This document shows positions 52,092-62,837 of a stretch of DNA of 64,000 bases, piece by piece. The position numbers were made by a program, and so were the translations under genes. The notes under the pieces are model-generated. The model did no database searches and was not told the origin of the DNA. It saw only the letters and a program-made list of their open reading frames with translations. The stretch lies in the NCBI RefSeq assembly GCF_018327705.1, contig NZ_BNEM01000002.1:1-64000 (forward strand). Direction: 5' to 3'. The number at the start of each line of letters is the position of its first letter. The stretch's first letter is position 1. The stretch is from Catellatospora sp. TT07R-123 (GTDB lineage Bacteria > Actinomycetota > Actinomycetes > Mycobacteriales > Micromonosporaceae).

Positions 52092-53321
52092 ATGCTCCTC
52101 CCCCCGCCCGGCAACGCCCGCATCCTGACCGCCACCACCCTGGTCAACACCTTCGGCAACGGGGCCTACCTGTCGGTCAGCGTGCTGTTCCTGACCCGGT
52201 CGGTCGGCCTCACCCCCGGCGAGGTCGCCCTCGGACTGGCCGTCGCCGCCGGTGCCGCGATGCTGCTCAGCACCCCGATGGGCCTGCTCGCCGACCGCCT
52301 CGGCCCGCGCGAGGTGCAGCGCGGCGCGCTGCTGGTGCTCGCCGCCTGCTACTGCCTGCTGGCCACTGTCGGCGGCGTATGGACGTTCACCGCGCTGGCC
52401 TGCGTCATCGCCGCCGGGGAGGCGGCGGTCAAGAGTGCGGCGGGGGCCATGGTCGCCCGGTCGGTGCCGCCGGAGCAGCGGCTGCGCGCGCGGGCGTACC
52501 TGCGGTCGGCCAACAACGCGGGCATCGCCCTGGGGGCGGCGTTCGGCGGCCTGCCGCTGCTGCTGGACAGCCGCGCGGGCTACCTCGCGGTGCTGTTCGT
52601 CGACGCGGCGACCTGCGCGGCGGCCGCGCTGGTGCTGAGCCGGGCCACGCGGGTGCCGCCGCTGCCGACCCCGGCCGCCCAGCCGCGGCTGGTGGCGCTG
52701 CGCGACCGGCCGTTCGTGGCGTTCGCGCTCGTCGACGGGCTGATGCAGGCGCTGTACAACGCGATGGTCGGCTTGGCGCTGCCGCTGTGGCTGGCCACCC
52801 GGGGCGGCGCACCGCTGTGGCTGGTGTCGGCCGCGCTGCTGGTCAACACGATCGGCTGCGTGACGTTGCAGGTGTGGGCGGCGGGCGGCGTCGACGGGCT
52901 GGCCTACGCGGCCCGGATCGGGCGGCGCGGCGCGTGGACGGTCGCGGCGTCGTGCCTGCTGTTCGGCGTACCCGGGCGGCTGCCGACCGCGGTCGTCACC
53001 GGGCTGGTGCTCGCGGCAGCCGTCGTGCACGTGCTCGGCGAGCTGTGGCTGTCCACCGCGACCTGGGCAGTGGTGTACGGGCTGGCCCCGGAGTGGGCCC
53101 AGGGGCAGTACCAGGGTGCGTACCAGACTGGACGGCAGATCGGGAACATGGTCTCCCCGCCGCTGCTGACCGCGCTGGTCGTCGGCGCGGGCGCGGCCGG
53201 CTGGGCCGGGGTCGGCGCGATCTTCGTCGTCGGCGGCCTGGCGTACCCGGCCCTGGTCGGCTGGGGCCTGCGCACCCGTTCCGATCAGGACACGGCGGTT
53301 AGCCTCGTCCCGGCCCGGTGA
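52092..53321 (+). CDS. MFS transporter
   Basis: 409 residues, about 12 membrane helices. It opens RILTATTLVNTFGNGAYLSV, and motif A is GLLADRLGPREVQRG. The middle helix pair includes LRARAYLRSANNAGIALGAA, common in multidrug-type exporters of actinomycetes. The promoter is near consensus and the transcript probably leaderless. No regulator gene adjoins it. The substrate is unknown. Confidence 0.9.
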   Translation: MLLPPPGNARILTATTLVNTFGNGAYLSVSVLFLTRSVGLTPGEVALGLAVAAGAAMLLSTPMGLLADRLGPREVQRGALLVLAACYCLLATVGGVWTFTALACVIAAGEAAVKSAAGAMVARSVPPEQRLRARAYLRSANNAGIALGAAFGGLPLLLDSRAGYLAVLFVDAATCAAAALVLSRATRVPPLPTPAAQPRLVALRDRPFVAFALVDGLMQALYNAMVGLALPLWLATRGGAPLWLVSAALLVNTIGCVTLQVWAAGGVDGLAYAARIGRRGAWTVAASCLLFGVPGRLPTAVVTGLVLAAAVVHVLGELWLSTATWAVVYGLAPEWAQGQYQGAYQTGRQIGNMVSPPLLTALVVGAGAAGWAGVGAIFVVGGLAYPALVGWGLRTRSDQDTAVSLVPAR

Positions 53322-53355
53322 GCGCCGAAAACGGGTTGCGGCCCCGGAAGATCAC

Positions 53356-53375
53356 CACGACACTCCGGTGTCGTG
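53356..53375 (+). promoter_or_regulatory. Inverted repeat overlapping the methyltransferase start codon
   Basis: CACGACAC (53356-53363) pairs with GTGTCGTG (53368-53375) around TCCG. The right arm contains the GTG start at 53373. It may be an operator, a translation-blocking hairpin, or an end signal of the MFS transcript. Confidence 0.4.
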
Positions 53376-54152
53376 ACCGGACCCACGTGGAAGCTCTTCG
53401 ACCGCATCGCCGCCGACTACGACCAGGTGGCCCCGTTCTTCGCCGAGTACGGCACGGCCATCGTCGCCGCGATCGACCCGCCGTCGGGCTGCCGGTTCCT
53501 CGACCTGGGCTGCGGGCGGGGCGCGCTGACCGCGGCCGCGCTGGCCCGGGGCTGCGCGGTGACGGCCGTGGACGCCGCACCCGCGATGGTCGCGCAGCTG
53601 GCCGCGGCATACCCGCAGGTCGAGGCGAGGGTCATGGACGCACAGGCCCTGGCGCTGCCGGACGCGAGCTTCGACCTCGTCGCGTCCTCGTTCGTCGTCC
53701 ACCTGGTCGACGATCCGGCTGCCGCAGTCGGCGAGGCGTACCGGGTGCTGGCGCCGGGCGGGCGGCTGGCGATCACCGGCGGCAGCGCCCGCTCGCGCGG
53801 CGGCTCCCCGCACGACCCGACCGCGCTGGGCAGCCGCCTGGACGCCCTGTTCATCGAGTTCTCCGGGCATCTGGCGCCCGGCAGCGAGTTCGGGCGGCCG
53901 ATCGACGCCGCCGAGCTGCTGGAGCAGGCGGGCTTCGTGGACCTGCGCGAGGACCAGGCCGGTGTCGCGATCCCGTTCGCCGACACCGCGACGCTGTGGC
54001 AGTGGGCGATGAGCCACGGCTACCGCGCGTTCGTCGAGGCCCTGCCCGACGAGCACCGCGAGCGGTTCCACCGCGGGGTGCTGGCACTGTCCGACGGGGA
54101 CCTCGTCCTGCGGCGTACCACGCCCATCTGGTCCGGCCGCAGACCGGACTGA
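53373..54152 (+). CDS. Class I SAM-dependent methyltransferase
   Basis: 259 residues. The SAM motif is FLDLGCGRGALTAAAL, followed by VTAVDAAPAMVAQL (acidic strand 2), VMDAQALALPDASFDLVASS (motif II region) and YRVLAPGGRLAITGG (motif III). This is the UbiE/COQ5-type small-molecule methyltransferase layout. The substrate is unknown. A strong terminator follows. Confidence 0.9.
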   Translation: MTGPTWKLFDRIAADYDQVAPFFAEYGTAIVAAIDPPSGCRFLDLGCGRGALTAAALARGCAVTAVDAAPAMVAQLAAAYPQVEARVMDAQALALPDASFDLVASSFVVHLVDDPAAAVGEAYRVLAPGGRLAITGGSARSRGGSPHDPTALGSRLDALFIEFSGHLAPGSEFGRPIDAAELLEQAGFVDLREDQAGVAIPFADTATLWQWAMSHGYRAFVEALPDEHRERFHRGVLALSDGDLVLRRTTPIWSGRRPD

Positions 54153-54156
54153 CCGC

Positions 54157-54192
54157 GAAGGCCCGCACCCGTCACGGCGGGTGCGGGCCTTC
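54157..54192. terminator. Bidirectional terminator between methyltransferase and sdhB
   Basis: A perfect 15-bp stem (54157-54171 with 54178-54192) and a 6-nt loop, 4 nt after the methyltransferase stop and 14 nt beyond the sdhB stop. Confidence 0.88.
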
Positions 54193-54206
54193 TCCGGCGT
54201 ACGGGG

Positions 54207-54964
54207 TCAGGACGCGGCGCGCAGGGCGTGCCGGAAGTCCTTGTTCAGCCGAGCGATGGCCTGGAGCGGGATGCCCTTCGGGCACACCGAGGTGCACTCG
54301 CCGGTGTTGGTGCAGCCGCCGAACCCGGCCTCGTCGTGGGCGTGCATCATGTCGATGACGCGCGCGTCGCGCTCGGGCTGGCCCTGCGGCAGCAGGCCCA
54401 GGTGGGTGATCTTCGCGGCGGTGAACAGCATGCCCGAGCCGTTGGGGCACGCCGCCACGCAGGCACCGCAGCCGATGCAGGTCGCGGCCTCGAACGCGGC
54501 GTCGGCGTCGGCCTTGGGCACCGGCGCGGCGTGGGCGTCGGGGGCCGAACCGGTGGGCGCGGAGATGTACCCGCCCGCCTGGATGATCTTGTCGAACGCG
54601 CGGCGGTCGACGACCAGGTCCTTCACGACCGGGAACGCCTTGGCCCGCCACGGCTCGATGTCGATCGTCTCGCCGTCCTTGAAGTGCCGCATGTGCAGCT
54701 GGCAGGTGGTGGTCGCCTTCTCCGGCCCGTGCGGGACGCCGTTGATGACCAGGCTGCACATGCCGCAGATGCCCTCACGGCAGTCGTGGTCGAACGCGAC
54801 CGGGTCCTCGCCGTCGAGGGTCAGCCGCTCGTTGAGCACGTCGAGCATCTCCAGGAACGACATGTCCGGGGAGACGTTCTGCAGCTGGTAGGTGACCATG
54901 GCGCCCTTGTCCCGGGCGTCGGCCTGCCGCCAGATCCGCAGCTTCAGGCTCATCGACTTCTGGG

Positions 54965-54968
<4 letters not shown>
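54207..54968 (-). CDS. sdhB: Succinate dehydrogenase iron-sulfur subunit
   Basis: Carries electrons from the flavin subunit to quinone. The 2Fe-2S ligands lie in [15 protein letters not shown] plus a later Cys (TTTC). The 4Fe-4S and 3Fe-4S ligands lie in [15 protein letters not shown] and [16 protein letters not shown] choose the GTG at 54968, which overlaps the sdhA stop (GTGA) and has GGAGC upstream; the ATG at 54953 is the alternative. It is the last gene of sdhCAB. The Cys spacing and five-helix SdhC suggest the actinobacterial succinate:menaquinone type. Confidence 0.95.
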
Positions 54969-56899
<1,931 letters not shown>

Positions 56900-56900
56900 G

Positions 56901-57602
56901 TCACTTCACCAGCCCTGTGAGTACGGCGAACGGGACGGAGAGGAACCCGGCGACGATCACGACGGCCACGGCGAGCGCGACGCCCTTGAGGGCGCGCTCG
57001 CGGCGGTCGTTGCTGACGCCCAGGGTCTGCAGCGCGCTCCAGATGCCGTGGCGCAGGTGGAAGCCGAGCGCGATCACGGCCAGGGCGTAGAACGCGGCGA
57101 CGTACCAGCGGTCGGGGGCGAAGTCGGCGGCGACCGCCGCGTGGGCCTTGCTGGTGTTGGCGACCGGGTTGATGGTGCGGGTGGTCAGGTCGAGGATGTG
57201 GTAGACCACGAACAGCACGATGATCACACCGCCCCAGCGCATGGTGCGCGCGGCGTAGCTGCCCTGCACGGGCTTGCGGTGGGCGTACTTGACCGGCCGG
57301 GCCTTCTTCGCGCGGATCGTCAGCACGGTCGCGGCCCAGATGTGGGCGACGACGGCGACCACCAGGCCGACCCGCTGGATCCACAGGAACGCCGAGTACG
57401 GCAGCATCGGCTCGCCGATCTCGCGCAGCCAGTGGGCGTACGAGTCGAACGTCTGCGCGCCAAAGAAGATCTTGAGGTTGCCGACCATGTGCGCGACGAG
57501 GAAGAGCACCAGGAGTGCTCCCGAAACCGCCATGATCACCTTTTGGCCGACCGTGGACCGCAGAAGTCCAGGTCGGGTGAGGGTCTGATTCGCTACTGCC
57601 AC
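56901..57602 (-). CDS. sdhC: Succinate dehydrogenase cytochrome b subunit
   Basis: 233 residues with five membrane helices. Haem-ligand-type His residues are in [26 protein letters not shown] and [13 protein letters not shown]. The start is the GTG at 57602, because TAGCCT on this strand (57615-57610) ends 7 nt before it, the leaderless pattern; an upstream ATG at 57644 would add 14 residues unlike the family. It anchors sdhA and sdhB and passes electrons to menaquinone. Two palindromes lie 59-90 nt upstream, shared with the divergent LysR gene. Confidence 0.93.
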   Translation of the reverse strand: MAVANQTLTRPGLLRSTVGQKVIMAVSGALLVLFLVAHMVGNLKIFFGAQTFDSYAHWLREIGEPMLPYSAFLWIQRVGLVVAVVAHIWAATVLTIRAKKARPVKYAHRKPVQGSYAARTMRWGGVIIVLFVVYHILDLTTRTINPVANTSKAHAAVAADFAPDRWYVAAFYALAVIALGFHLRHGIWSALQTLGVSNDRRERALKGVALAVAVVIVAGFLSVPFAVLTGLVK

Positions 57603-57660
57603 GTCTCGCAGGCTAGGACGGTGTGGATCAGGCGTCCAATGCATCGGTCGTGCGGAGTCG

Positions 57661-57692
57661 ATAGCCGGTGGCTATACCGAAACCTCGGGTAT
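57661..57692. promoter_or_regulatory. Two overlapping palindromes between sdhC and lysR-type gene
   Basis: 57661-57675 is ATAGCCGGTGGCTAT (6-bp arms). 57674-57692 is ATACC-N9-GGTAT. They overlap by 2 nt and lie 59-90 nt upstream of the sdhC start, the usual distance for a LysR-type binding site. The rest of the 252-nt gap shows only the two predicted leaderless -10 elements. Confidence 0.45.
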
Positions 57693-57854
57693 TGATCTTT
57701 CAGCGTGCTTTCAGGCCAGGCAGCAGCCAATGCGCCCCAGCGGCCCCCGCCGTCCCTGTGACCCATCCCTCACGGCGTGTGAAACCTCACTGGCCTCTCC
57801 CCCGCCCCACCCCGGGCATCGTGGGTGGGCGGTTGATGGCCGTACGCTATCGGA

Positions 57855-58784
57855 GTGCAGTTGCAGCAGCTGAAGTACTTCGTCGCGGTCGCCGAGACAC
57901 GGCACTTCACCCAGGCCGCCGAGCAGGCCGGGGTGACCCAGCCGTCGCTGAGCAAGCAGATCCACGTCCTGGAGACCGAGCTCGGCGCGCCGCTGTTCAC
58001 CCGCTCGCGCGGCAACATCACGCTGACCCCCGCCGGGGAGGCGCTGCTGCCCCGCGCCCGGCGCATCCTCGCCGACGTCGAGACCGCCCGCCTGGAGGTC
58101 CAGGAGCTCATCGGCGTACGCCGGGGACGGCTGCGGCTGGGCGCCACCCCGAGCCTGTGCACCAGTCTCGTCGCGCCGGTGCTGCGCCGCTACCAGGAGG
58201 GCTACCCGGGGGTGCGGCTGCTGCTGGAGGAGGGCGGCTCGCAGGACCTGGTCGGCAAACTGGCCCGCGGCGGCCTGGACCTGGCCCTGATCGTGCTGCC
58301 CGACCAGGGCACCGACCCGGCGCTGCGGGCCGAGCCGATCCTGCGCGAGAGCCTGGTCGTCGCCTCCGCCACGACGCTGCCCGCCCCGACGGAGGCGGCC
58401 GCGCTGACCCTGCCGGAGCTGGAGCACCAGCCGCTGGTCATGTTCCGGCCCGGATACGACCTGCGCGACACCACCCTGGAGGCGTGCCGCCGCGCCGGGT
58501 TCACCCCGTCGTTCGCGATCGAGGGCGGCGAGATGGACGCGGTCCTCGGATTCGTCGAGGCCGGGCTCGGGGTCGCGCTCGTGCCGTCGCTGGTGCTGTC
58601 GGGCCGCCCCCGGCTGCGGTCCACTCCCCTGGCCCCGCCCGGGGTGCAGCGCACCATCGCGCTGGCGCACCGCCGCGACGTCGTCCCGACCCACGCCGCG
58701 CGGGCGCTGCGGGAGGTGCTGCTGGGATACCTGCACGAGGAGTCGGCGTGGAGCCGCCTGCCGACCGGGGTCGAACCGATCTGA
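57855..58784 (+). CDS. LysR-family transcriptional regulator
   Basis: 309 residues from the GTG at 57855, 6 nt after TACGCT (57843-57848). The N-terminal winged helix has LKYFVAVAETRHFTQAAEQ and VTQPSLSKQIHVLETELG. The effector domain shows GRLRLGATPSLCTSLVAPVL and GLGVALVPSLVL. It is divergent from sdhCAB, with palindromes in the gap, so it may control the sdh genes and itself. The co-inducer is unknown. Confidence 0.92.
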   Translation: MQLQQLKYFVAVAETRHFTQAAEQAGVTQPSLSKQIHVLETELGAPLFTRSRGNITLTPAGEALLPRARRILADVETARLEVQELIGVRRGRLRLGATPSLCTSLVAPVLRRYQEGYPGVRLLLEEGGSQDLVGKLARGGLDLALIVLPDQGTDPALRAEPILRESLVVASATTLPAPTEAAALTLPELEHQPLVMFRPGYDLRDTTLEACRRAGFTPSFAIEGGEMDAVLGFVEAGLGVALVPSLVLSGRPRLRSTPLAPPGVQRTIALAHRRDVVPTHAARALREVLLGYLHEESAWSRLPTGVEPI

Positions 58785-58836
58785 GGCGCCTTCGGTCCGG
58801 CGCATCGATGAACCCGCCGGCCCTTAGAGTGCGAGG

Positions 58837-59760
58837 GTGGACCTTTCGCACCTCGGCGCGCCGACCGGGCCGATGGTCCGCGTCCACGGCGGGTTCGCCA
58901 ACCGGATGTACCGGCTCGACACCGACCAGGGGTCGTTCGCGGTGAAGGAGCTGAACCTCGCCGACCGCCGCTCGGCCTACCGCGTCGAGGACGTGTTCAG
59001 GTTCGAGCGGGCGGCCTTCGCCGCCGGCATCCCGATGCCGGAGCCGATCTCGGCCGACCATGACACGCTCGTCCACCGCTGGGCCGAGGGGGAGACGGTG
59101 CCCGAAGCACCGGTGTCCGCGGCGTACGCGGCGGAGATCGGTGAGATCCTCGCCCGCGTCCACGCGCTCGACGTCGCGTGGCCCGAGGTGTCGGACGAGG
59201 AGCCGGTGTCACGGGACTGGCCCGAGCTCGCCGCGCGGGCGGCGGCGACCGGACAGCCGTGGGCCGACGAACTCGCCGCCCACGTCGAGACGTTGCTCGC
59301 GATCGCCCGCTTCGTCGACACCTGCGAACGGCCTGGCCCCGTCGTGCTGACCCACCGGGACGTCCAGCCGTGGAACCTGCTCGCCCGACAGGGCAGGCCG
59401 GTGGTGCTCGACTGGGAACTCTCGGGGCGGCTCGACCTGTCCGGTGAGCTCGGCTCGACCGCGCTGAGTCTCGCGAAGGGACCCGGCTTCGACGACATCG
59501 AGCCCGCCGTCTTCCGCTCGGTCCTCGACGGCTATGCCGCGGCGGGCGGGGCACTGCCGCCACCAGGGCCGAGCTGGTTCGTGTACCTGATCGGCGGCTG
59601 GCTGGGGCACACGAGGTGGAACATCCTGCGCTGCCTCGCCGGTGTCGAGGCCAGCACCGGCCCCGACCTGGCGCTGTCGCACGAGTCCGTGCGCAACGGC
59701 CTGCGCGGCCTGCCTGACCTGTTCGGTCGACTGCCGCAGCTCGAGACGCTGCTCCTGTGA
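58837..59760 (+). CDS. Aminoglycoside phosphotransferase-like kinase
   Basis: 307 residues from the GTG at 58837; TAGAGT (58825-58830) ends 6 nt upstream. The catalytic loop is VLTHRDVQPWNLLA (HxDxxxxN) and the metal motif is VVLDWELSGRLD. The ATP lysine is in GSFAVKELNL. It belongs to the broad APH/choline-kinase fold; the natural substrate is unknown, and resistance should not be assumed. It differs from the APH gene at 48 kb in length and motif wording. Confidence 0.88.
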   Translation: MDLSHLGAPTGPMVRVHGGFANRMYRLDTDQGSFAVKELNLADRRSAYRVEDVFRFERAAFAAGIPMPEPISADHDTLVHRWAEGETVPEAPVSAAYAAEIGEILARVHALDVAWPEVSDEEPVSRDWPELAARAAATGQPWADELAAHVETLLAIARFVDTCERPGPVVLTHRDVQPWNLLARQGRPVVLDWELSGRLDLSGELGSTALSLAKGPGFDDIEPAVFRSVLDGYAAAGGALPPPGPSWFVYLIGGWLGHTRWNILRCLAGVEASTGPDLALSHESVRNGLRGLPDLFGRLPQLETLLL

Positions 59761-59815
59761 CAGCCGGGACGCCGCGGGCGCGCGTGATCGCGGGCGTCGC
59801 CTGGCGTGGGGCGCT

Positions 59816-60331
59816 TCAGGCGCGCGCCGCCAGCTCTCGCCACGCGGCCAGGCCGTCGGGCACCCAGTCCCACTCGCCCAGCCGCGCGTCCAGCTGCTCC
59901 CGGGTCAGGAAGTCGTGCCAGGCGACCTCCTCGACCTGCGGGTCGACCGGACCAGGCACCGTCACCCGGTACACCGCCGACCACCACGCGTGCTCCGGGG
60001 TCTGGTACAGGAACTTGAACAGGAACCGCGGTTCGGGCAGGTCGGCCACGCCCAGCTCCTCGGCCGCCTCCCGCTGCGCCGCCTCGTCGTAGGACTCCCC
60101 CGCCCCGACGACCCCGCCGACGAACATGTCGTAGCAGGACGGGAACACCAGCTTGGTCGCGGTGCGCCGGTGTACGAAGATCCGCCCGTCCGGGTCGCTG
60201 GCCAGGATGAACACGCAGCGGTGGATGAGCCTGCGGGCGTACGCGTCGGCGCGGCGGGCCTGGCCCGTCACCCGGTCCTGCTCGTCGACGATGTCGAGGA
60301 TCTCGTCCGCCGACCGCGGCTGCTCCGTCAT
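59816..60331 (-). CDS. Nudix hydrolase (YfcD-like)
   Basis: 171 residues from the ATG at 60331. The Nudix box is intact (GGVVGAGESYDEAAQREA followed by AEELGV). The N-terminal part ILDIVDEQDRVTGQA and AYARRLIHRCVFILA, with IFVHRRTATK, is typical of the isopentenyl-diphosphate-isomerase-like/YfcD branch. The C-terminus (TREQLDARLGEWDWVPDG) is helical. The substrate is unknown. Confidence 0.88.
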   Translation of the reverse strand: MTEQPRSADEILDIVDEQDRVTGQARRADAYARRLIHRCVFILASDPDGRIFVHRRTATKLVFPSCYDMFVGGVVGAGESYDEAAQREAAEELGVADLPEPRFLFKFLYQTPEHAWWSAVYRVTVPGPVDPQVEEVAWHDFLTREQLDARLGEWDWVPDGLAAWRELAARA

Positions 60332-60413
60332 GGCCCCATCCAAGCAGCCGCGGCCGCGGCCGGTGCGCTCAGCCCCGCAGCACATCGATCCGGGGCGCGA
60401 CGGGTCGCGTCGT

Positions 60414-61070
60414 TCAGCGGGGCCAGTCGGCGAACGCGTCCCGCACCGCCGCGCACGCCTGCGGGCTCAGCCCGTACAGGTGCTGCCAGACGGTGTCGTC
60501 GAGGCGGTCCAGGCGCCGCATCGCGGCGGCGAAGTCGTCGCCGGTCAGGGACGGGTCGGCGCGCAGGCCCAGCTCGATCAGCTGGTCGCGGTCGTAGCGG
60601 CGCTGCGCGGCGGCCACGTCGACGTAGTCGCGCGGTTCGGCGCGGGCCGCGAGGGCCGCGATCTTGCCGCCGAGCACGTCGTCCAGGTGCAGGACCGGTC
60701 CGATGTCCATGACGAGGACGGGGCCGCGTTCGCGGTCGAACCGGGCCAGGGTCAGCCGCATCACGTCCGGGCCGCGGGTCACCTCGAACTCGACGAGCTC
60801 GTCGTCGAGGCCCTCGAACAGGTCGCCGAGGTCGTCGCCGTGCTCGGTGACGTGTAGCCCGACGTCGCGCAGCGCGGCGGCCACGATCTGCCCGGCGGCG
60901 CGCACGCCGCCGTCGAGGTCGGTGAACAGGTCGACGTCCTCGGTGGCGCGGTGGACGATGCCGTACAGGTTGAGGGCGTGGCCGCCGCCGAGGGCGAACC
61001 CGTGCGCGCGCGCCACCGACAGGGCGATGCGGGCGACGTCGTCCTGCAGCGCCTGAGCGCCGCTGTTCAC
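60414..61070 (-). CDS. AbiEii/AbiGii-type nucleotidyltransferase
   Basis: 218 residues from the GTG at 61070. The nucleotidyltransferase signature is GFALGGGHALNLYG followed by RATEDVDLFTD (GG, then DxD). The second half has VLGGKIAALAARAEPRDYVD, the conserved Lys and RDxxD of the AbiEii family. AbiEii is the toxin of type IV toxin-antitoxin/abortive-infection pairs and transfers nucleotides to a target, for some members tRNA. Its start overlaps the upstream 117-residue gene by 4 nt (GTGA). That partner does not look like the usual AbiEi antitoxin. Confidence 0.82.
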   Translation of the reverse strand: MNSGAQALQDDVARIALSVARAHGFALGGGHALNLYGIVHRATEDVDLFTDLDGGVRAAGQIVAAALRDVGLHVTEHGDDLGDLFEGLDDELVEFEVTRGPDVMRLTLARFDRERGPVLVMDIGPVLHLDDVLGGKIAALAARAEPRDYVDVAAAQRRYDRDQLIELGLRADPSLTGDDFAAAMRRLDRLDDTVWQHLYGLSPQACAAVRDAFADWPR

Positions 61071-61420
61071 GGGGCGGGGACCTGCGGCCGCAGCTGCGGG
61101 TGCCGTTCCTCCCAGGCGCGGCGGATGCCGCGGGGCAGGAACAGGTCGGGCCACAGCCGCACCAGGGTCGGGCCGTGCAACCAGGCCCGCAGTTCGGTGC
61201 TGCTGCGGGCCTCGCGCAGCACGGTCTCGTAGAACCAGGTCAGCAGGTGGGTGTCGGCCAGGTCGACGCCTCGGTCGCGCTGCCAGAACAGCCGGTGCGG
61301 CAGCTGGACCACCCCGCCGGTCGGGCCGTGCAGCTCGGCCAGGTCCGCCACGACGACGGCATGGCGGCCCGGCCGCGCCTGCTGCGGCGCGGCCGCTGCG
61401 CGGCGGTCGCGGCGGTCCAC
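61067..61420 (-). CDS. Partner protein of the AbiEii-type gene, unknown
   Basis: 117 residues. The start of the protein is Arg/Ala-rich (MDRRDRRAAAAPQQARPG); the body has VVQLPHRLFWQRDRGVDLAD and LRAWLHGPTLVRLWPDLFLP. No winged-helix motif of AbiEi was recognised. The 4-nt overlap with the nucleotidyltransferase gene and their fixed order suggest a two-gene unit in which this could be an antitoxin or specificity factor. That role is inferred from position alone. Confidence 0.7.
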   Translation of the reverse strand: MDRRDRRAAAAPQQARPGRHAVVVADLAELHGPTGGVVQLPHRLFWQRDRGVDLADTHLLTWFYETVLREARSSTELRAWLHGPTLVRLWPDLFLPRGIRRAWEERHPQLRPQVPAP

Positions 61421-61534
61421 ACTGCGAAGCGTAGCGGGTCTGGCGCGTACGGGACATGACGCATGCCCGCACGGGTGCGGTCGCGCAGCTCACCGCGGGT
61501 GTGGCCGCACCCCCGGCGGGGCTGTCCGGCCGGT

Positions 61535-62053
61535 TCAGGCGCCGGTGGTGCCGTCTACGCCTTCGCGCAGCAGGTCGGCGTGGCCGTTGTGGCGGGCGTA
61601 CTCCTCGATCATGTGGACGTAGATCCAGCGCAGCGACACCGGCTTGCCGCCGAGCTCGACCTCGTCGGACAGGTCCGCCCCGGCGACCGCATCCCGGCAT
61701 TCCTGCCACTCCTGCACCAGCCGGTCCAGGTCGCGCTCGGCGTGGGCCGGGTCGGCCAGGTCGAACGAGGCGCCGGGGGCGCCGTCGGCGTGCTGGTACA
61801 GCTTCGGCACCTGCTGCCCGGCGAACCGGACCCGGAACCAGATCCGCTCCACGTCGGCCAGGTGCCGGACCAGGCCGAGCAGGGTCAGCGGCGAGGGCGG
61901 CACGGCCGCCCGGCACAGCTGCCCGCCGGTGAGCCCGGCACATTTGAGCAGCACGGTGGCACGGTGCCAGTCGAGGTAGCCCTCAAGGATCGTGCGCTCG
62001 TCGCCGGTGGTCGGCAGGTCCGGGCGGGTGGTCGGCGGGGCGGTCCACGTCAT
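61535..62053 (-). CDS. DinB-like protein (DUF664)
   Basis: 172 residues. The four-helix DinB fold is suggested by LEGYLDWHRATVLLKCAGL, LLGLVRHLADVERIWFRVRF and WIYVHMIEEYARHNGHADLL. The three His positions (RHLADVE, YVHMIEE, RHNGHAD) form the metal site of mycothiol-dependent S-transferase-like enzymes. I use the ATG at 62053, with GAGG 9 nt upstream; the ATG at 62062 is close. The substrate is unknown. Confidence 0.88.
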   Translation of the reverse strand: MTWTAPPTTRPDLPTTGDERTILEGYLDWHRATVLLKCAGLTGGQLCRAAVPPSPLTLLGLVRHLADVERIWFRVRFAGQQVPKLYQHADGAPGASFDLADPAHAERDLDRLVQEWQECRDAVAGADLSDEVELGGKPVSLRWIYVHMIEEYARHNGHADLLREGVDGTTGA

Positions 62054-62116
62054 GGCAGTCATCCTCGCCGATGAGCGGGCCGGGCGCTCGCCCGCGTGCG
62101 GGAGTAAGGTTCCGTG

Positions 62117-62599
62117 GTGGTGATCGAGACGGCGCGGCTGGTGCTGCACCCGTACACCCCGATCCTGGCGGCGCGCATCGCCGACGCCGCGCCGCGTGAT
62201 CCGCGCTGGGCGCCGGACTATCCGTTCGAGGGTGACCAGGTCACGGCCCGGATGTATCTGGAGGCGGGGGCGCCGGGCGGGCTGTGGGTGCCGTACGCGG
62301 TCCAGGTCCGCGACAGCGGCCTGTTCGTCGGCGGAGCCGGTTTCCACGGTCTGCCCGACGGCGACGGCACGGTCGAGATCGGCTACGGGCTGGCCCGGTC
62401 GGCCCGCGGCAACGGTTACGCCACCGAGGCGGCGGGCGCGCTGGTCGGGGCGGCCGCGCGGGCCGGTGCCCGGCGGGTCACGGCCGAACTGGAGTTCGAC
62501 AACCAGCCCAGCGCCGCCGTCCTGGCCCGCCTCGGCTTCACCCGAACCGACCCCCTGCGCTGGTCCCTCCCCCTGCCCGGCTGGACGGGTTCGCATTGA
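62117..62599 (+). CDS. GNAT-family N-acetyltransferase
   Basis: 160 residues. The GTG at 62117 is preferred over the GTG at 62114 because TAAGGT (62105-62110) then ends 6 nt away and the product opens MIETARLVLHPY, the classic RimJ-type start. The acetyl-CoA loop is LARSARGNGYATEAAGAL (Q/RxxGxG/A pattern), followed by VTAELEFDNQPSAAVLARLG. It acetylates an amine on a protein or small molecule; the target is unknown. Confidence 0.88.
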   Translation: MVIETARLVLHPYTPILAARIADAAPRDPRWAPDYPFEGDQVTARMYLEAGAPGGLWVPYAVQVRDSGLFVGGAGFHGLPDGDGTVEIGYGLARSARGNGYATEAAGALVGAAARAGARRVTAELEFDNQPSAAVLARLGFTRTDPLRWSLPLPGWTGSH

Positions 62600-62648
62600 C
62601 CTGCGGCGGAGCCCCACCGACCGGACAATGGACGAGGAGGTGAGCCCC

Positions 62649-62837
62649 ATGAAAGCCAAGATCGGGGACACGATCATCGTCGAGGGCGCGCACGTCGGCG
62701 ACCACCGCCGCATCGGTGTGATCGTCGCGGTGCCGCACGAGGACGGCAGCCCGCCGTACACGGTGCGCTGGGAGGACGACCAGCACGAGGGCCTGCTGTA
62801 CCCGGGCCCGGACACCCGCATCAAGTCCGACAACTGA
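62649..62837 (+). CDS. DUF1918 small protein
   Basis: 62 residues from the ATG at 62649, with AGGAGG at good spacing. The sequence KAKIGDTIIVEGAHVGDHRR and YTVRWEDDQHEGLLYPGPD is diagnostic of DUF1918, an SH3-like small domain widespread in actinobacteria, function unknown. It ends at the bidirectional terminator shared with the TipA-like gene. Confidence 0.9.
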   Translation: MKAKIGDTIIVEGAHVGDHRRIGVIVAVPHEDGSPPYTVRWEDDQHEGLLYPGPDTRIKSDN

